Shown here: in pieces, positions 24,261-32,350 of the stretch
Layout of the letters: every line of letters begins with the position of its first letter
Numbering within the stretch: the first letter of the stretch is position 1
Source of the DNA: Rhodococcus aetherivorans
GTDB lineage: Bacteria; Actinomycetota; Actinomycetes; Mycobacteriales; Mycobacteriaceae
DNA: 64,000 bases
Direction of reading: 5' to 3'
NCBI RefSeq assembly: GCF_011058165.1
Contig: NZ_JAALEG010000014.1
Location: 28,116-92,115 of the forward strand
Made by a program: the position numbers and the translations under genes
Notes under the pieces: generated by a model
The model's input: only the letters and a program-made list of their open reading frames with translations
What the model was told of the DNA's origin: nothing
Databases searched by the model: none

Positions 24261-25994
24261 ATGGCCGATTTCGAAGAATTCGACGCGGGTGGGCAGACCA
24301 TCCACATCCACAAGGATCTCCGGGTCCCGATGCGGGACGGGATCGAGCTGGCGGCAGACGCCTACCAGGGTGTCGACGACAAGCCTCGACCGGCGCTGGT
24401 CGCGCTGAGCCCCTACGGCAAGGAGCTGCAGGCGCTCGCCCTCACGACGCCGCCGCAGCGTCGCCCCAGCCCGATGTGGGACGGCTGCATCGAAGCCGGG
24501 GACATCGCCCGCGTCGTCGCGGAGGGCTACGTCCACGTGATCGGCGACCTGCGCGGCTCCGGCGCCTCCGAGGGCGAACACATCGGCAACTACAACGCCG
24601 GCGGCGTGCCGCTGGGGCAGGACGCCTACGACTTCATCGAGTGGGTCGCCGAGCAGCCGTGGTGCGACGGCAACGTCGGCATGATCGGCATCTCCTATTT
24701 CGGGTCGATGCAGGTGCTCGCCGCCGCGGAGCGTCCGCCGCATCTGAAGGCGATCTTCGTCAGCGGCGGCCACTACGACTTCTACGAGACCACCTACCAC
24801 GGCGGCATCATGTGGTTCATGCCGCGGGCCGCCCGCGAGGGCCGCGGCGGCGACTCCGGCTGGGCCTTCACCGACAACGTCAAGTCCCGCATGCTCGAGA
24901 CGTACTCCCCGGAGGAGATCAGGGAGCGCGTCGCCGAGCGCCTCGAGGATCCGGATGTGGCCGCCTGGCCGAACCTGGTCCACGTGCTGAACTACCCGAA
25001 GCACCACGAGGCCTGGTTCGACATCGTGATGAACGAGCTGGACGGCGAGTGGTACGAGGAGCGCAACCCCATCACTCTGGCCCCGAACATCGACATCCCG
25101 GTCTATCTGCAGATCGACCAGGGTCGCGGCTGGACGATGGACGGCACGATCGAACTCTTCGACGCGCTGAAGGGTCCGAAGAAGCTGGACATCGGCCCGT
25201 ACCCGCCCATGCAGTCGCGCCCCTTCATCGAGGAGCACGACAAGATGTTCCGCTGGTACGACTACTGGATCAAGGGCATCGACAACGGGATCATGGACGA
25301 GCCCGCGGTGAGCGTCTTCGTCGAGGGCTCGCGTGAGCGGGTGACCGGCAACCAGTGGCCGCCGAAGGACATCGAATACACGTCCCTCTACCTGCGCCCG
25401 CGCGGCAAGCTCTCCACCGAGCCGGAGCCGATGGGTGCGCAGTACGCCGCCCCGGACGGCTTCTATCAGGCCCCGCTGACCGTCACCGACAAGGTCGAGA
25501 TCCTGAGGTGGGAGACCCCGGTGTTCGAGGAGTCGACGGAGATGATCGGCACCGGTGCCGCGCACATCTTCGCGGAAATCGACCAGCCGGACTCGAACTT
25601 CATCCTGCGCCTGTGGGACTACGCCCCGGGCGGCAAGCGCCAGCTGATCACCACCGGCTACCTGAAGGCCTCGCACCGCGAGCTGGACGAGCGCACCACC
25701 GAGGGCAACCCGTACCACCCGCACACCCGCGCTGTGCCGGTCGAGCCCGGGAAGATCGAGGAGTACGTGCTGCGCCTCTACCCGTTCGCGAACACCTTCC
25801 AGCCGGGTCACAAGCTGACCGTGGAGCTGTCCAACGGGGAGCCGCTGGCCGACGAGCACAACGCGCTGCTCCCGCCGGATGCGTTCCACCTGCCGGTGGG
25901 CCGCCCGGTCACCCACAAGATCTACCGGGACGCCGCCCACCGGTCCCGGCTCGTGCTGCCGTTCACGACGCGCAGGGAGGGGGAGAAGGAGTAG
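24261..25994 (+). CDS. CocE/NonD-family hydrolase, possibly without the canonical catalytic His
   Basis: This 577-residue protein has the X-Pro dipeptidyl-peptidase/CocE architecture: alpha/beta domain with GISYFG nucleophile elbow (Ser145), helical cap, and a C-terminal jelly-roll (about 345-575). A candidate acid is D294 in RGWTMDG. In known CocE enzymes the His sits in an IGPW-x-H loop; here the equivalent reads IGPYPPMQSRPF (311-322) with no His, the nearest being H326. It may use another His or have a different chemistry. It is 23 bp after the MBL gene and ends the operon. CocE itself cleaves the benzoyl ester of cocaine; the substrate here is unknown. Confidence 0.82.
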   Translation: MADFEEFDAGGQTIHIHKDLRVPMRDGIELAADAYQGVDDKPRPALVALSPYGKELQALALTTPPQRRPSPMWDGCIEAGDIARVVAEGYVHVIGDLRGSGASEGEHIGNYNAGGVPLGQDAYDFIEWVAEQPWCDGNVGMIGISYFGSMQVLAAAERPPHLKAIFVSGGHYDFYETTYHGGIMWFMPRAAREGRGGDSGWAFTDNVKSRMLETYSPEEIRERVAERLEDPDVAAWPNLVHVLNYPKHHEAWFDIVMNELDGEWYEERNPITLAPNIDIPVYLQIDQGRGWTMDGTIELFDALKGPKKLDIGPYPPMQSRPFIEEHDKMFRWYDYWIKGIDNGIMDEPAVSVFVEGSRERVTGNQWPPKDIEYTSLYLRPRGKLSTEPEPMGAQYAAPDGFYQAPLTVTDKVEILRWETPVFEESTEMIGTGAAHIFAEIDQPDSNFILRLWDYAPGGKRQLITTGYLKASHRELDERTTEGNPYHPHTRAVPVEPGKIEEYVLRLYPFANTFQPGHKLTVELSNGEPLADEHNALLPPDAFHLPVGRPVTHKIYRDAAHRSRLVLPFTTRREGEKE

Positions 25995-26073
25995 CGACAG
26001 CGGTTTCGGACGCCACGTCCTTCCGCCACGGTGCGTTACGCTCGGGCATCGTCCCGTCGGCGGAAGGGCAGTG

Positions 26074-27072
26074 ATGCGTGCGGTGCTCGGCGTTGCGATC
26101 GATGCCGGTGAGGTCTGTGCGGTGCTCGTGGATGCCGACGTTCCGGCGCTCGGACCGTTCGACACGCAGCGGTGGGCCGCCGGCGAACGCGCGGACGCGG
26201 AGGCGGTGCGCCGGGCGCTCGCGGTGATGACCGAGCGGGCCGCGCGGGCCGGGGTGCCGTTTGCCCGCGCCGGACTGGTGGCGTCCGAGGCGGTCGTGCC
26301 GGACCCCGGGGAGACCGCGGTGCCGGTGCAGGCCGTGGGGGTCGACGAGGCCCGGCTGGCCTTCCTCGCCGCGGCCCCGGAACTCGAGGGTGTACGGGTG
26401 GTGGCACTGATCGGCCGCGACGATGCGGCCACGACCGCGTCGGTCGCCGACATCCGTTCGGGGGCGGTCCTCGCGTCGGTCGCCGTGGCGGAGGACGACT
26501 TCGGTGGGATCGCCCCGGCCTTGCCGGAGGCCGCGGACGAGGCCGTGGCGCGGGCCGGGGTGGCGCCGGAGGCGCTGGCCTTCCTGGACCTGCGACCCGG
26601 CGACGCCGCGGTCGCCCGGGAGTTGTCCGCGGTGCTCGGCGTGCCGTTCGTGACCCCGCACGGCGTGCCGTGGCACCGGGCCACCGGAGCCGCGCTCGTG
26701 GCCGCACACACCGATCGGCCGCCGGCCCCGGCACCTTCCCCGGGCCGCCGGGTGGCGGTGCTGGTGTCGGCCCTCGTCGCGCTGGCCGTGCTGCTCGGCG
26801 GCGGGCTGGCCGTCGCCATCGGTGGGGCCGGACCGTCCGAGCCGCCGCGCCCGGCCGACGCCGTCCGGTCCGTGCCCGCACCGCAGACCAGCCTCTCGCC
26901 GGAGACCGGGACGCCGTCCGCGGTTCCGTGCCCGGGGCGCGACACTCCGGCCGCGCAGGCGTCCGAGGCCCGTCCCGCGGGCTGGTCGGTGCGGGCGTCC
27001 GACCCCGACCTCGGCCCCCACCCCGACCCGACGCCGCCGACGACGACCGTCACCGCACCCCCGTGCGAATGA
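26074..27072 (+). CDS. Membrane-anchored protein of unknown function (DUF7159-like?)
   Basis: This 332-residue protein begins MRAVLGVAIDAGEVCAVLVD, reminiscent of the actinobacterial family now called DUF7159, which has an actin/ASKHA-like look at the N-terminus; I hold that loosely. A single transmembrane helix (about 230-253) is followed by a Pro/Ser/Thr-rich tail ending PPCE with two Cys. The start is ATG 26074, with GGAAGGG upstream. It is transcribed alone and converges on the glycerate kinase gene. No function is proposed. Confidence 0.65.
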   Translation: MRAVLGVAIDAGEVCAVLVDADVPALGPFDTQRWAAGERADAEAVRRALAVMTERAARAGVPFARAGLVASEAVVPDPGETAVPVQAVGVDEARLAFLAAAPELEGVRVVALIGRDDAATTASVADIRSGAVLASVAVAEDDFGGIAPALPEAADEAVARAGVAPEALAFLDLRPGDAAVARELSAVLGVPFVTPHGVPWHRATGAALVAAHTDRPPAPAPSPGRRVAVLVSALVALAVLLGGGLAVAIGGAGPSEPPRPADAVRSVPAPQTSLSPETGTPSAVPCPGRDTPAAQASEARPAGWSVRASDPDLGPHPDPTPPTTTVTAPPCE

Positions 27073-27096
27073 CGTTCCCCCGGAATATCGTTCGAT

Positions 27097-28059
27097 TCAG
27101 GCGCGGCGTGCGAGCCGGGCGCCGGCCGCACGCATGGCGTCGAGATCGGTGGCGACCATGATCTCCGCGAATCGGTCGCGGTAGTCACCGAGGTCGTCGC
27201 CGACGGATCCCACCACCGCCACCACCGGTACCGTGTGGACCCGGGCGAGGATCGCCGAGACGATCTTTCCGGCACGGGACTGTCCGTCGAGGCGGCCCTC
27301 GCCGACGACGACGAGGTCGGCGTCGGCGAGGGCCGCGTCGAAACCGACGGCGTCGAGCACGAATTCGGCTCCCGAGCGCAGGTCCGCGCCGAACTGCGCC
27401 CACATGCCGCCGGCGAAACCGCCGGCCGCGCCGGTGCCGTCGACCTCGCGCGGATCACGCGGAAGCGTCACGGCCGCGTCCTCGAGGCGCCGCGTGAGCC
27501 GCTCCACGGCTGTCTCGTCGGCGCCCTTCTGCGGGCCGAACACCACGGCGGCGTCGGCGTAGCGGGTGGTCACGTCCGTCAGCACCGTGACGGTGGCGGT
27601 GCCCAGGCCGCCGGCCTCCACGATGGCGGTGATCGCGCCGAGCCCGCCGTCGGTCGTGGCCGACCCGCCGGCCGCGACGACGATGTGCGTGGCGCCGCGC
27701 CGCAGTGCCTCGACCATCGCCAGCCCGGTGCCGTAGGTGTCCGCCGTCATCGGATCACGGAAGCCCTTGTGCGGTGTGGTGATTCCGCTGAAGGTGGCGA
27801 GTTCGACGACTGCGGTGCCGTCCTCGCCGAGTCCGAACGATCCCGAGCACGGTGCGCGCCAGGGGTTCACGGATTCCATCTCGATCAGCTCGAGGCCGAG
27901 CGGACGGGTGAGCACGTCGAGGGTGCCGTCGCCGCCGTCGGCCACCGGCATCCGGATCGCCTCGAACCCGACGGATTCCGCGCCGGCCGCCACCTCCTCG
28001 GCGACCTCCGCGGCCCGGTACGTGCCCTTGAAACTGTCCGGAGCGATCAGCACCCTCAC
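27097..28059 (-). CDS. glxK: Glycerate kinase
   Basis: This kinase of about 320 residues is of the GlxK/GarK family and phosphorylates D-glycerate using ATP. Signatures include the N-terminal APDSFKGT, the GGDGT motif in VADGGDGTLD, AAGGSATTDGG and the C-terminal VVVGEGRLDGQS. I prefer the GTG at 28059, which overlaps the upstream stop as GTGA; an ATG at 28074 is possible. It is the last gene of a three-gene coupled operon with a lyase and a CoA-transferase. That company is unusual and suggests that glycerate, or a related hydroxy acid, is an end product. Confidence 0.9.
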   Translation of the reverse strand: MRVLIAPDSFKGTYRAAEVAEEVAAGAESVGFEAIRMPVADGGDGTLDVLTRPLGLELIEMESVNPWRAPCSGSFGLGEDGTAVVELATFSGITTPHKGFRDPMTADTYGTGLAMVEALRRGATHIVVAAGGSATTDGGLGAITAIVEAGGLGTATVTVLTDVTTRYADAAVVFGPQKGADETAVERLTRRLEDAAVTLPRDPREVDGTGAAGGFAGGMWAQFGADLRSGAEFVLDAVGFDAALADADLVVVGEGRLDGQSRAGKIVSAILARVHTVPVVAVVGSVGDDLGDYRDRFAEIMVATDLDAMRAAGARLARRA

Positions 28060-29009
28060 CGGTTCACCACCCATTCGAACGCCGCGGCCTCGGATCGGGC
28101 CCCCTGCGCAGCGCGGGAGCGGTTCGGCTCGCCCAGCTCGGCGACGACGGACTCGCCGAGCCGGACCAGGTCGGCGAACACCGCCGGGGTCAGCCAGGGG
28201 GGCCGGGTGGCGAAGAGCAGGTCCTCGCTCGCGGTGTTGCCGCTCGCGCCGGGGGCGAACGGGCAGCCGCCGAGACCGCCGAGCGAACCGTCCACCACCG
28301 CGGCGCCCGCCCCGATCGCCGCGAGGCTGTTGGCGACGCCCAGACCCCAGGTGTCGTGGCCGTGGAAGACGATGCGGCGGGCGGGGGAGTCGTCGCGCAC
28401 CCGGGACACCAGCGCCGCGACCTGCGCCGGCACGGCCTGGCCGAGGGTGTCCGCCAGGACGATGTCGGCGGCGCCGTCGGCGCGGGGGTCGCACGCGATC
28501 TCGAGCACCCGATCGGGGTCGACAGGCCCGTCGAACGGGCAGGTGAACGCCGTGGCCAGGCAGAGCTGGATGCTGCCGCCGGCAGCGCGGGCGTGCTCCA
28601 CCGCGGCGGGCATCGCGGCGAGGCTCGCGTCGGTGTCCCGGCCGATGTTGGCACGGTTGTGTGCATCCGACACCGACAGGCAGTACTGGAAGTGCCGGGC
28701 GCCGGCGGCGGCCGCCTTCTCCACGTGCCGCGGCGTGGCCACCCAGATGTAGCAGCGGTCGAGTTCCTCGGGCGTGAGCATCCCGATCAGTTCGACGGTG
28801 CCGGCCATCGGGGGCACCAGATCGGGCCGGGCCATCGAGCCGATCTCGAGCTGCGGCACGCCGGCGGCCAGCAGGGCACGGACGATCTGTGCCCGGCGCT
28901 CGACGGGCAGCACCTTGCCGGTCAGTTGCAGCCCGTCGCGCAGGGTCACATCGCGCAGTTGCGGTGCCCCGGCCCTCACGACACCACCGCTCACGACACC
29001 ACCGCTCAC
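28056..29009 (-). CDS. HMG-CoA-lyase-like enzyme
   Basis: This 317-residue TIM-barrel lyase of the HMGL/DRE family cleaves a 3-hydroxyacyl-CoA into acetyl-CoA (or equivalent) and an oxo acid. Active-site features are TLRDGLQ (R24, D25), metal ligands H216 and H218 (FHGHDTWGLG), and the mobile-loop GLGGCPFAPGASGN with Cys249 and Asn258. The start lies within a 15-bp repeat giving GTG codons at 29009, 28994 and 28979; I use 29009 because it overlaps the upstream stop as GTGA. With the adjacent CoA-transferase it forms an activate-then-cleave pair, as for 3-hydroxy-3-methylglutarate or citramalate. Confidence 0.88.
   Translation of the reverse strand: MSGGVVSGGVVRAGAPQLRDVTLRDGLQLTGKVLPVERRAQIVRALLAAGVPQLEIGSMARPDLVPPMAGTVELIGMLTPEELDRCYIWVATPRHVEKAAAAGARHFQYCLSVSDAHNRANIGRDTDASLAAMPAAVEHARAAGGSIQLCLATAFTCPFDGPVDPDRVLEIACDPRADGAADIVLADTLGQAVPAQVAALVSRVRDDSPARRIVFHGHDTWGLGVANSLAAIGAGAAVVDGSLGGLGGCPFAPGASGNTASEDLLFATRPPWLTPAVFADLVRLGESVVAELGEPNRSRAAQGARSEAAAFEWVVNR
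28965..29009 (-). repeat. 15-bp tandem repeat creating alternative GTG starts
   Basis: On the minus strand the unit GTGAGCGGTGGTGTC occurs twice from 29009 and is followed by a third GTGAG at 28979. Each unit offers an in-frame GTG start and encodes Val-Ser-Gly-Gly-Val. Confidence 0.85.
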
Positions 29010-30232
29010 GACACCACCTCCAGGAGCTCGTCGATCTCGGCCTCGGTCCGGCCGAGCAGGCCGCCGAGGATCTCGCGGGTGTGTTCGCCCAGGTCCGGCC
29101 CGACGTTGCGGATCGGCAGCGACCGGCCGCCGAGCACGGGCACGATGCCCGGGAACCCGACCTGTTTCGGCTCGTCCTCGCCGACGTCGACGGCGAAGTG
29201 CTGGATCATGTTCCGGGCCCGGTACTGCTCGTCGTCGACGATGTCGGCCGCCGTGTAGATCGGCCCGCACGGCACCCCCGCGGCCTCGAGGATCCCGAGC
29301 ACCTCGTCGCGCGGCCGGCGCCGCGTCCAGTCGGTGATCGCGGCGTCGAGTTCCTCCCGCCGGTCCCACCGCCCGTGGTTGGTGGTCAGGCCGGGATCGT
29401 CGGCGAGGTCGGGCCGCTCGATGGTGCGCATGTAGCGCTGGAAGATGGCGTCCGCGTTGCCGGCGATGATCACGGAGGTGCCGTCCGAGCAGGGGTAGGC
29501 GTTCGAGGGGGCGATGCCCTCCATGCGGCCGCCGACCCGTTCGCGCCGGACGCCGTAGGCGAGGTAGTCGGGAATCAGCGATTCCATCATCGACAGCATC
29601 GACTCGTTCAGGGCGACGTCGACGACCCGGTTCACCATCGGCAGCGACCCGATCAGCTGCCGCTGCAGCAGCGCCGTGACCGAGCCGAAGGCCGCGTACA
29701 GCCCGGCGATGGAGTCGCCGATCGACACCCCGACCCGCACCGGCGGCCGGTCCGGGTCCCCGACGAGTTCGCGGAACCCGCCGACGGCCTCGGCGACGGC
29801 CGCGAATCCGGGGCGATCCGCGAGGGGCCCCGTCTGGCCGAACGCGGAGATCCGGGTGATCACCAGGTCGGGCTTGATCTCCGACAGCACCTCGGGGCCC
29901 ATGCCCCATTTCTCCAGGGTGCCCGGCCGGAAGTTCTCGAGCAGCACGTCGCAGTGGCGCACCAGATCGAGGATCACGGCCCGGCCCGCGTCGGTACGCA
30001 GGTCCACCACGATGGACTTCTTGTTGCGGTTCACCGTGCGGTACAGCATCGACGTGTCCCCGGCGTACAGGCGCCAGTTGCGCAGTTCGTCGCCGGTGCG
30101 GGGACGTTCGACCTTGATGACCTCGGCGCCGAAGTCGGCGAGCAGCCGGCCCGCGGTGGGTGCGGCGATGTAGTTGCCGAGTTCGAGGACGCGGATGCCC
30201 TCGAGAGGGCGCAGGATCTCCTCCGAGTTCAT
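29006..30232 (-). CDS. Class III (CaiB/BaiF) CoA-transferase
   Basis: This 408-residue family III CoA-transferase has the catalytic Asp at D173 in SIGDSIAGL, matching Asp169 of formyl-CoA transferase, so it is a transferase and not a racemase. Other signatures are LEGIRVLELGNYIAAP, FGAEVIKVERP and NRNKKSIVVDL. It moves CoA from a donor such as succinyl-CoA to an organic acid. The start is the ATG at 30232, preceded by a 24-bp repeat. It leads the operon with the lyase and glycerate kinase (4-bp overlaps throughout). Confidence 0.9.
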   Translation of the reverse strand: MNSEEILRPLEGIRVLELGNYIAAPTAGRLLADFGAEVIKVERPRTGDELRNWRLYAGDTSMLYRTVNRNKKSIVVDLRTDAGRAVILDLVRHCDVLLENFRPGTLEKWGMGPEVLSEIKPDLVITRISAFGQTGPLADRPGFAAVAEAVGGFRELVGDPDRPPVRVGVSIGDSIAGLYAAFGSVTALLQRQLIGSLPMVNRVVDVALNESMLSMMESLIPDYLAYGVRRERVGGRMEGIAPSNAYPCSDGTSVIIAGNADAIFQRYMRTIERPDLADDPGLTTNHGRWDRREELDAAITDWTRRRPRDEVLGILEAAGVPCGPIYTAADIVDDEQYRARNMIQHFAVDVGEDEPKQVGFPGIVPVLGGRSLPIRNVGPDLGEHTREILGGLLGRTEAEIDELLEVVS

Positions 30233-30240
30233 GGGCAACA

Positions 30241-30295
30241 GTGTGCCCTGTGCCGCTGCGCGGCGTGTGCCCTGTGCCGCTGCGCGGCGTGTGCC
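30241..30295 (-). repeat. 24-bp tandem repeat upstream of the CoA-transferase
   Basis: Two full copies (30241-30264, 30265-30288) and a 7-bp remnant are present. Each contains GCCGC-TGC-GCGGC, a short hairpin. They lie directly upstream of the start codon and would be in the mRNA leader if transcription begins further upstream. Confidence 0.85.
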
Positions 30296-30399
30296 CCGCA
30301 CCTCCGGCGAGCGGACACGCCGCGCCCCTCCCGCGATCGTGTGACCCAGCGCACTATTCTTCGTAGTCGGGCGGGGGGCCTCGGGAAGGTGCTTGGGTC

Positions 30400-30591
30400 A
30401 TGGTGGTCGCGAAAGTCGTTCTGTGGTGTGCGCTGCTGGCGGGTCTGGTCGGCGCCGGGATCGCCGTCAACGCGCTGCACGTGCACGGTGCCGTCGGCTC
30501 ACTGATCGTGGCGTCGGTCGCGGGCCTGGTGCTGCTGCGGCTTCGGCCCGCGGCCCAGCTCGAGGTCGAGCCGGATCGCGTCACGCCCTGA
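30400..30591 (+). CDS. Small two-helix membrane protein, unknown function
   Basis: This 63-residue protein has two hydrophobic helices (about 5-24 and 31-48) and a short polar tail. The start is the ATG at 30400, with GGAAGG about 11 nt upstream. I recognise no family. It is divergent from the CoA-transferase operon and stands alone before the hipBA unit. Confidence 0.55.
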   Translation: MVVAKVVLWCALLAGLVGAGIAVNALHVHGAVGSLIVASVAGLVLLRLRPAAQLEVEPDRVTP

Positions 30592-30707
30592 CCGGCCGCA
30601 CCCCTGGGCTTGCGAGGCCAGGCCGAAGCCACGAACTCCCGTGGACGGGCCAGCTTTGCGACTCTTGAGCTTGCCATTGCAGGCATAGCCCTGGACAACT
30701 GCGCGTA

Positions 30708-30741
30708 GCGACGGCACACTCGACGCAAAGCATGCCGTCGC
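30708..30741. promoter_or_regulatory. 9-bp inverted repeat upstream of hipB
   Basis: GCGACGGCA (30708-30716) and TGCCGTCGC (30733-30741) are perfect inverted repeats separated by 16 bp. They end 20 bp before the hipB start. HipB proteins repress their own operons by binding dyads, so this is the best operator candidate. Confidence 0.6.
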
Positions 30742-30761
30742 AAGCACAGGGAGGAGGCGCC

Positions 30762-31004
30762 GTGGCCGCGCCCCGCCGTCGCGCCCGCACGGGACGCGGC
30801 GGTCTCGGTGACCACTTCGTCGACCGGCGGCACCGGCTCGGCCTCACCCAGTCCGAGCTGGCCGACCTCGCCGGGGTGTCGCGCTCGAGCGTCCAGTCGC
30901 TCGAGTCCGGCCGCGCCACCGTGCAACTCGACCTCGTCGTGGCGATCGCCGACGCGCTGGGCTGCGACCTGACCCTCACCACGCGCGGCGACCGGGCCGG
31001 GTGA
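30762..31004 (+). CDS. hipB: HipB-like antitoxin, XRE-family HTH
   Basis: This 80-residue protein has a Cro/C1-type HTH (about residues 20-70: RHRLGLTQSELADLAGVSRS, then SVQSLESGRATVQLDLVV), the normal form of HipB. It neutralises HipA and represses the operon. I chose the GTG at 30762 because GGGAGGAGG lies 6 nt upstream; an in-frame ATG at 30732 falls inside the operator-like repeat. The stop overlaps the hipA GTG (GTGA). Confidence 0.85.
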   Translation: MAAPRRRARTGRGGLGDHFVDRRHRLGLTQSELADLAGVSRSSVQSLESGRATVQLDLVVAIADALGCDLTLTTRGDRAG

Positions 31005-32245
31005 GCGCGGTGGTCGAACGCCTGGTCGCCGTCGACAGCGCCGACGTGTACAAGGGCGACCGCTTGGCCGGGCACCTCACCCGGGACGGCCACGATGTCG
31101 TGTTCCGGTACGCGCAGGACTACCTCGACGATCCGGCCGCTCCCGCCCTCGCGTGGACGGTGCCGAAGACCGGGGAGGAGGTCCGCGCCGGCGGCGGCAG
31201 CGTGCCCCCGTTCTTCGCCGGCCTGCTGCCGGAGGGCATCCGGCTCCGCGGCGCCGTCGCCGCCACCAAGACCTCCGAAGACGACCATCTCACCATCCTC
31301 ATGGCGGTCGGCGCGGACACCATCGGCGATGTGCGGGTGCTCCCCGCCGGCGCTCGGCCCCCGACGTCGACGCTCCTGCTCGACCCGGATGCCGTCCGGC
31401 GCGAGGACCTGCACGAGCTGTTCGACCGGATCTCCGGCCACGAGTCCGTCGTCCTCGACCCGACCTCCCTGCCGGGAGTGCAGGCGAAGGTGTCGGCCCA
31501 GATGTACTCCGCCCCCGTCGCGACGGTGCAGGGCCCCGCCATCCTCAAACTCGCACCGCCCCGCGGCTACCCCCGCCTGGTCGAGAACGAGCACTTCTTC
31601 ATGGGTCTCGCGACCGCCTGCGGCCTCGCCGTCGCCGGGCATCAGCTCGTCTACGACCGCAGGGGCAACGCGGGACTGCTCGTCGCCCGCTTCGACCGAT
31701 GGATCGGTCCCGGCCACACCGTCCACCGCACCGCGCAGGAGGACGCCTGCCAGGTCCTCGGTGTCTACCCGGCGGCCAAGTACCGGCTGAAGACCGAACG
31801 CGTCGTCGAGGCGCTGGCCGCCGCGTGCGAGCGCGGCGGCGGATCGGCCCGCGTCGCCACCCTCGAACTGCTGCGGCTCGTGGCCTACTCGTACGCCGTC
31901 GGCAACGGCGACCTGCACGGGAAGAACTTCTCCATCCACCTGACCGAGGCCGGGCTGTGGGCCGTCACCCCGGCGTACGACCTCCTGTGCACCCAGCCCT
32001 ACCTCGGTTGGCGCGACCCGATGGCCCTCGACCTGTACGGCAAGGCCAACAAGCTCACCCGCCGCCACTTCGTCGAGTCCGGTGGCCGGCTCGGCGTGCC
32101 CGAACGCGCCGTCGTCCGGATGCTCGACGGGATCCGGCGCGGGATCGCCGGCGGCCTCGACCGCGTCGCCGAGATCGGGTTCGACGACCGGGACACGGCC
32201 CGCCTGCGGGACATGCTGGTCCGGCGCGCCGACGAACTCGGCTGA
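31001..32245 (+). CDS. hipA: HipA-like serine/threonine kinase toxin
   Basis: This 414-residue kinase is the toxin partner of HipB. HipA proteins phosphorylate aminoacyl-tRNA synthetases such as GltX and arrest growth. The N-terminal couple-hipA region (about 10-110) is followed by the kinase core with GNGDLHGKNFS (catalytic Asp near 304) and PAYDLLCT (Mg-binding Asp near 327). The frame is intact and coupled to hipB. The hairpin at 32246 directly after the stop makes hipBA a separate transcript from the genes that follow. Confidence 0.9.
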   Translation: MSAVVERLVAVDSADVYKGDRLAGHLTRDGHDVVFRYAQDYLDDPAAPALAWTVPKTGEEVRAGGGSVPPFFAGLLPEGIRLRGAVAATKTSEDDHLTILMAVGADTIGDVRVLPAGARPPTSTLLLDPDAVRREDLHELFDRISGHESVVLDPTSLPGVQAKVSAQMYSAPVATVQGPAILKLAPPRGYPRLVENEHFFMGLATACGLAVAGHQLVYDRRGNAGLLVARFDRWIGPGHTVHRTAQEDACQVLGVYPAAKYRLKTERVVEALAAACERGGGSARVATLELLRLVAYSYAVGNGDLHGKNFSIHLTEAGLWAVTPAYDLLCTQPYLGWRDPMALDLYGKANKLTRRHFVESGGRLGVPERAVVRMLDGIRRGIAGGLDRVAEIGFDDRDTARLRDMLVRRADELG

Positions 32246-32269
32246 TCCGGTCGTCGTACGACGGCCGGA
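32246..32269 (+). terminator. Hairpin directly after hipA
   Basis: A 24-bp near-perfect palindrome (one G-U pair in RNA) starts at the base after the hipA stop codon. It is GC-rich with no U tract; a Rho-independent role is likely but not proven. Confidence 0.5.
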
Positions 32270-32350
32270 CCGCCGGCCGGTAGAGTCCCCGACGGGCGTT
32301 CCGCACGAGACCGCGGTCGCCTGTCGCGCATCGAAGAGGAGCACCGGGTC

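Noticed and set aside
24207..27458. Long minus-strand frame opposite CocE and the unknown membrane-anchored gene
   Set aside because: It has Ser/Thr/Arg-biased codon-position composition and no domain; the plus-strand frames have clear hydrolase motifs and ribosome sites.
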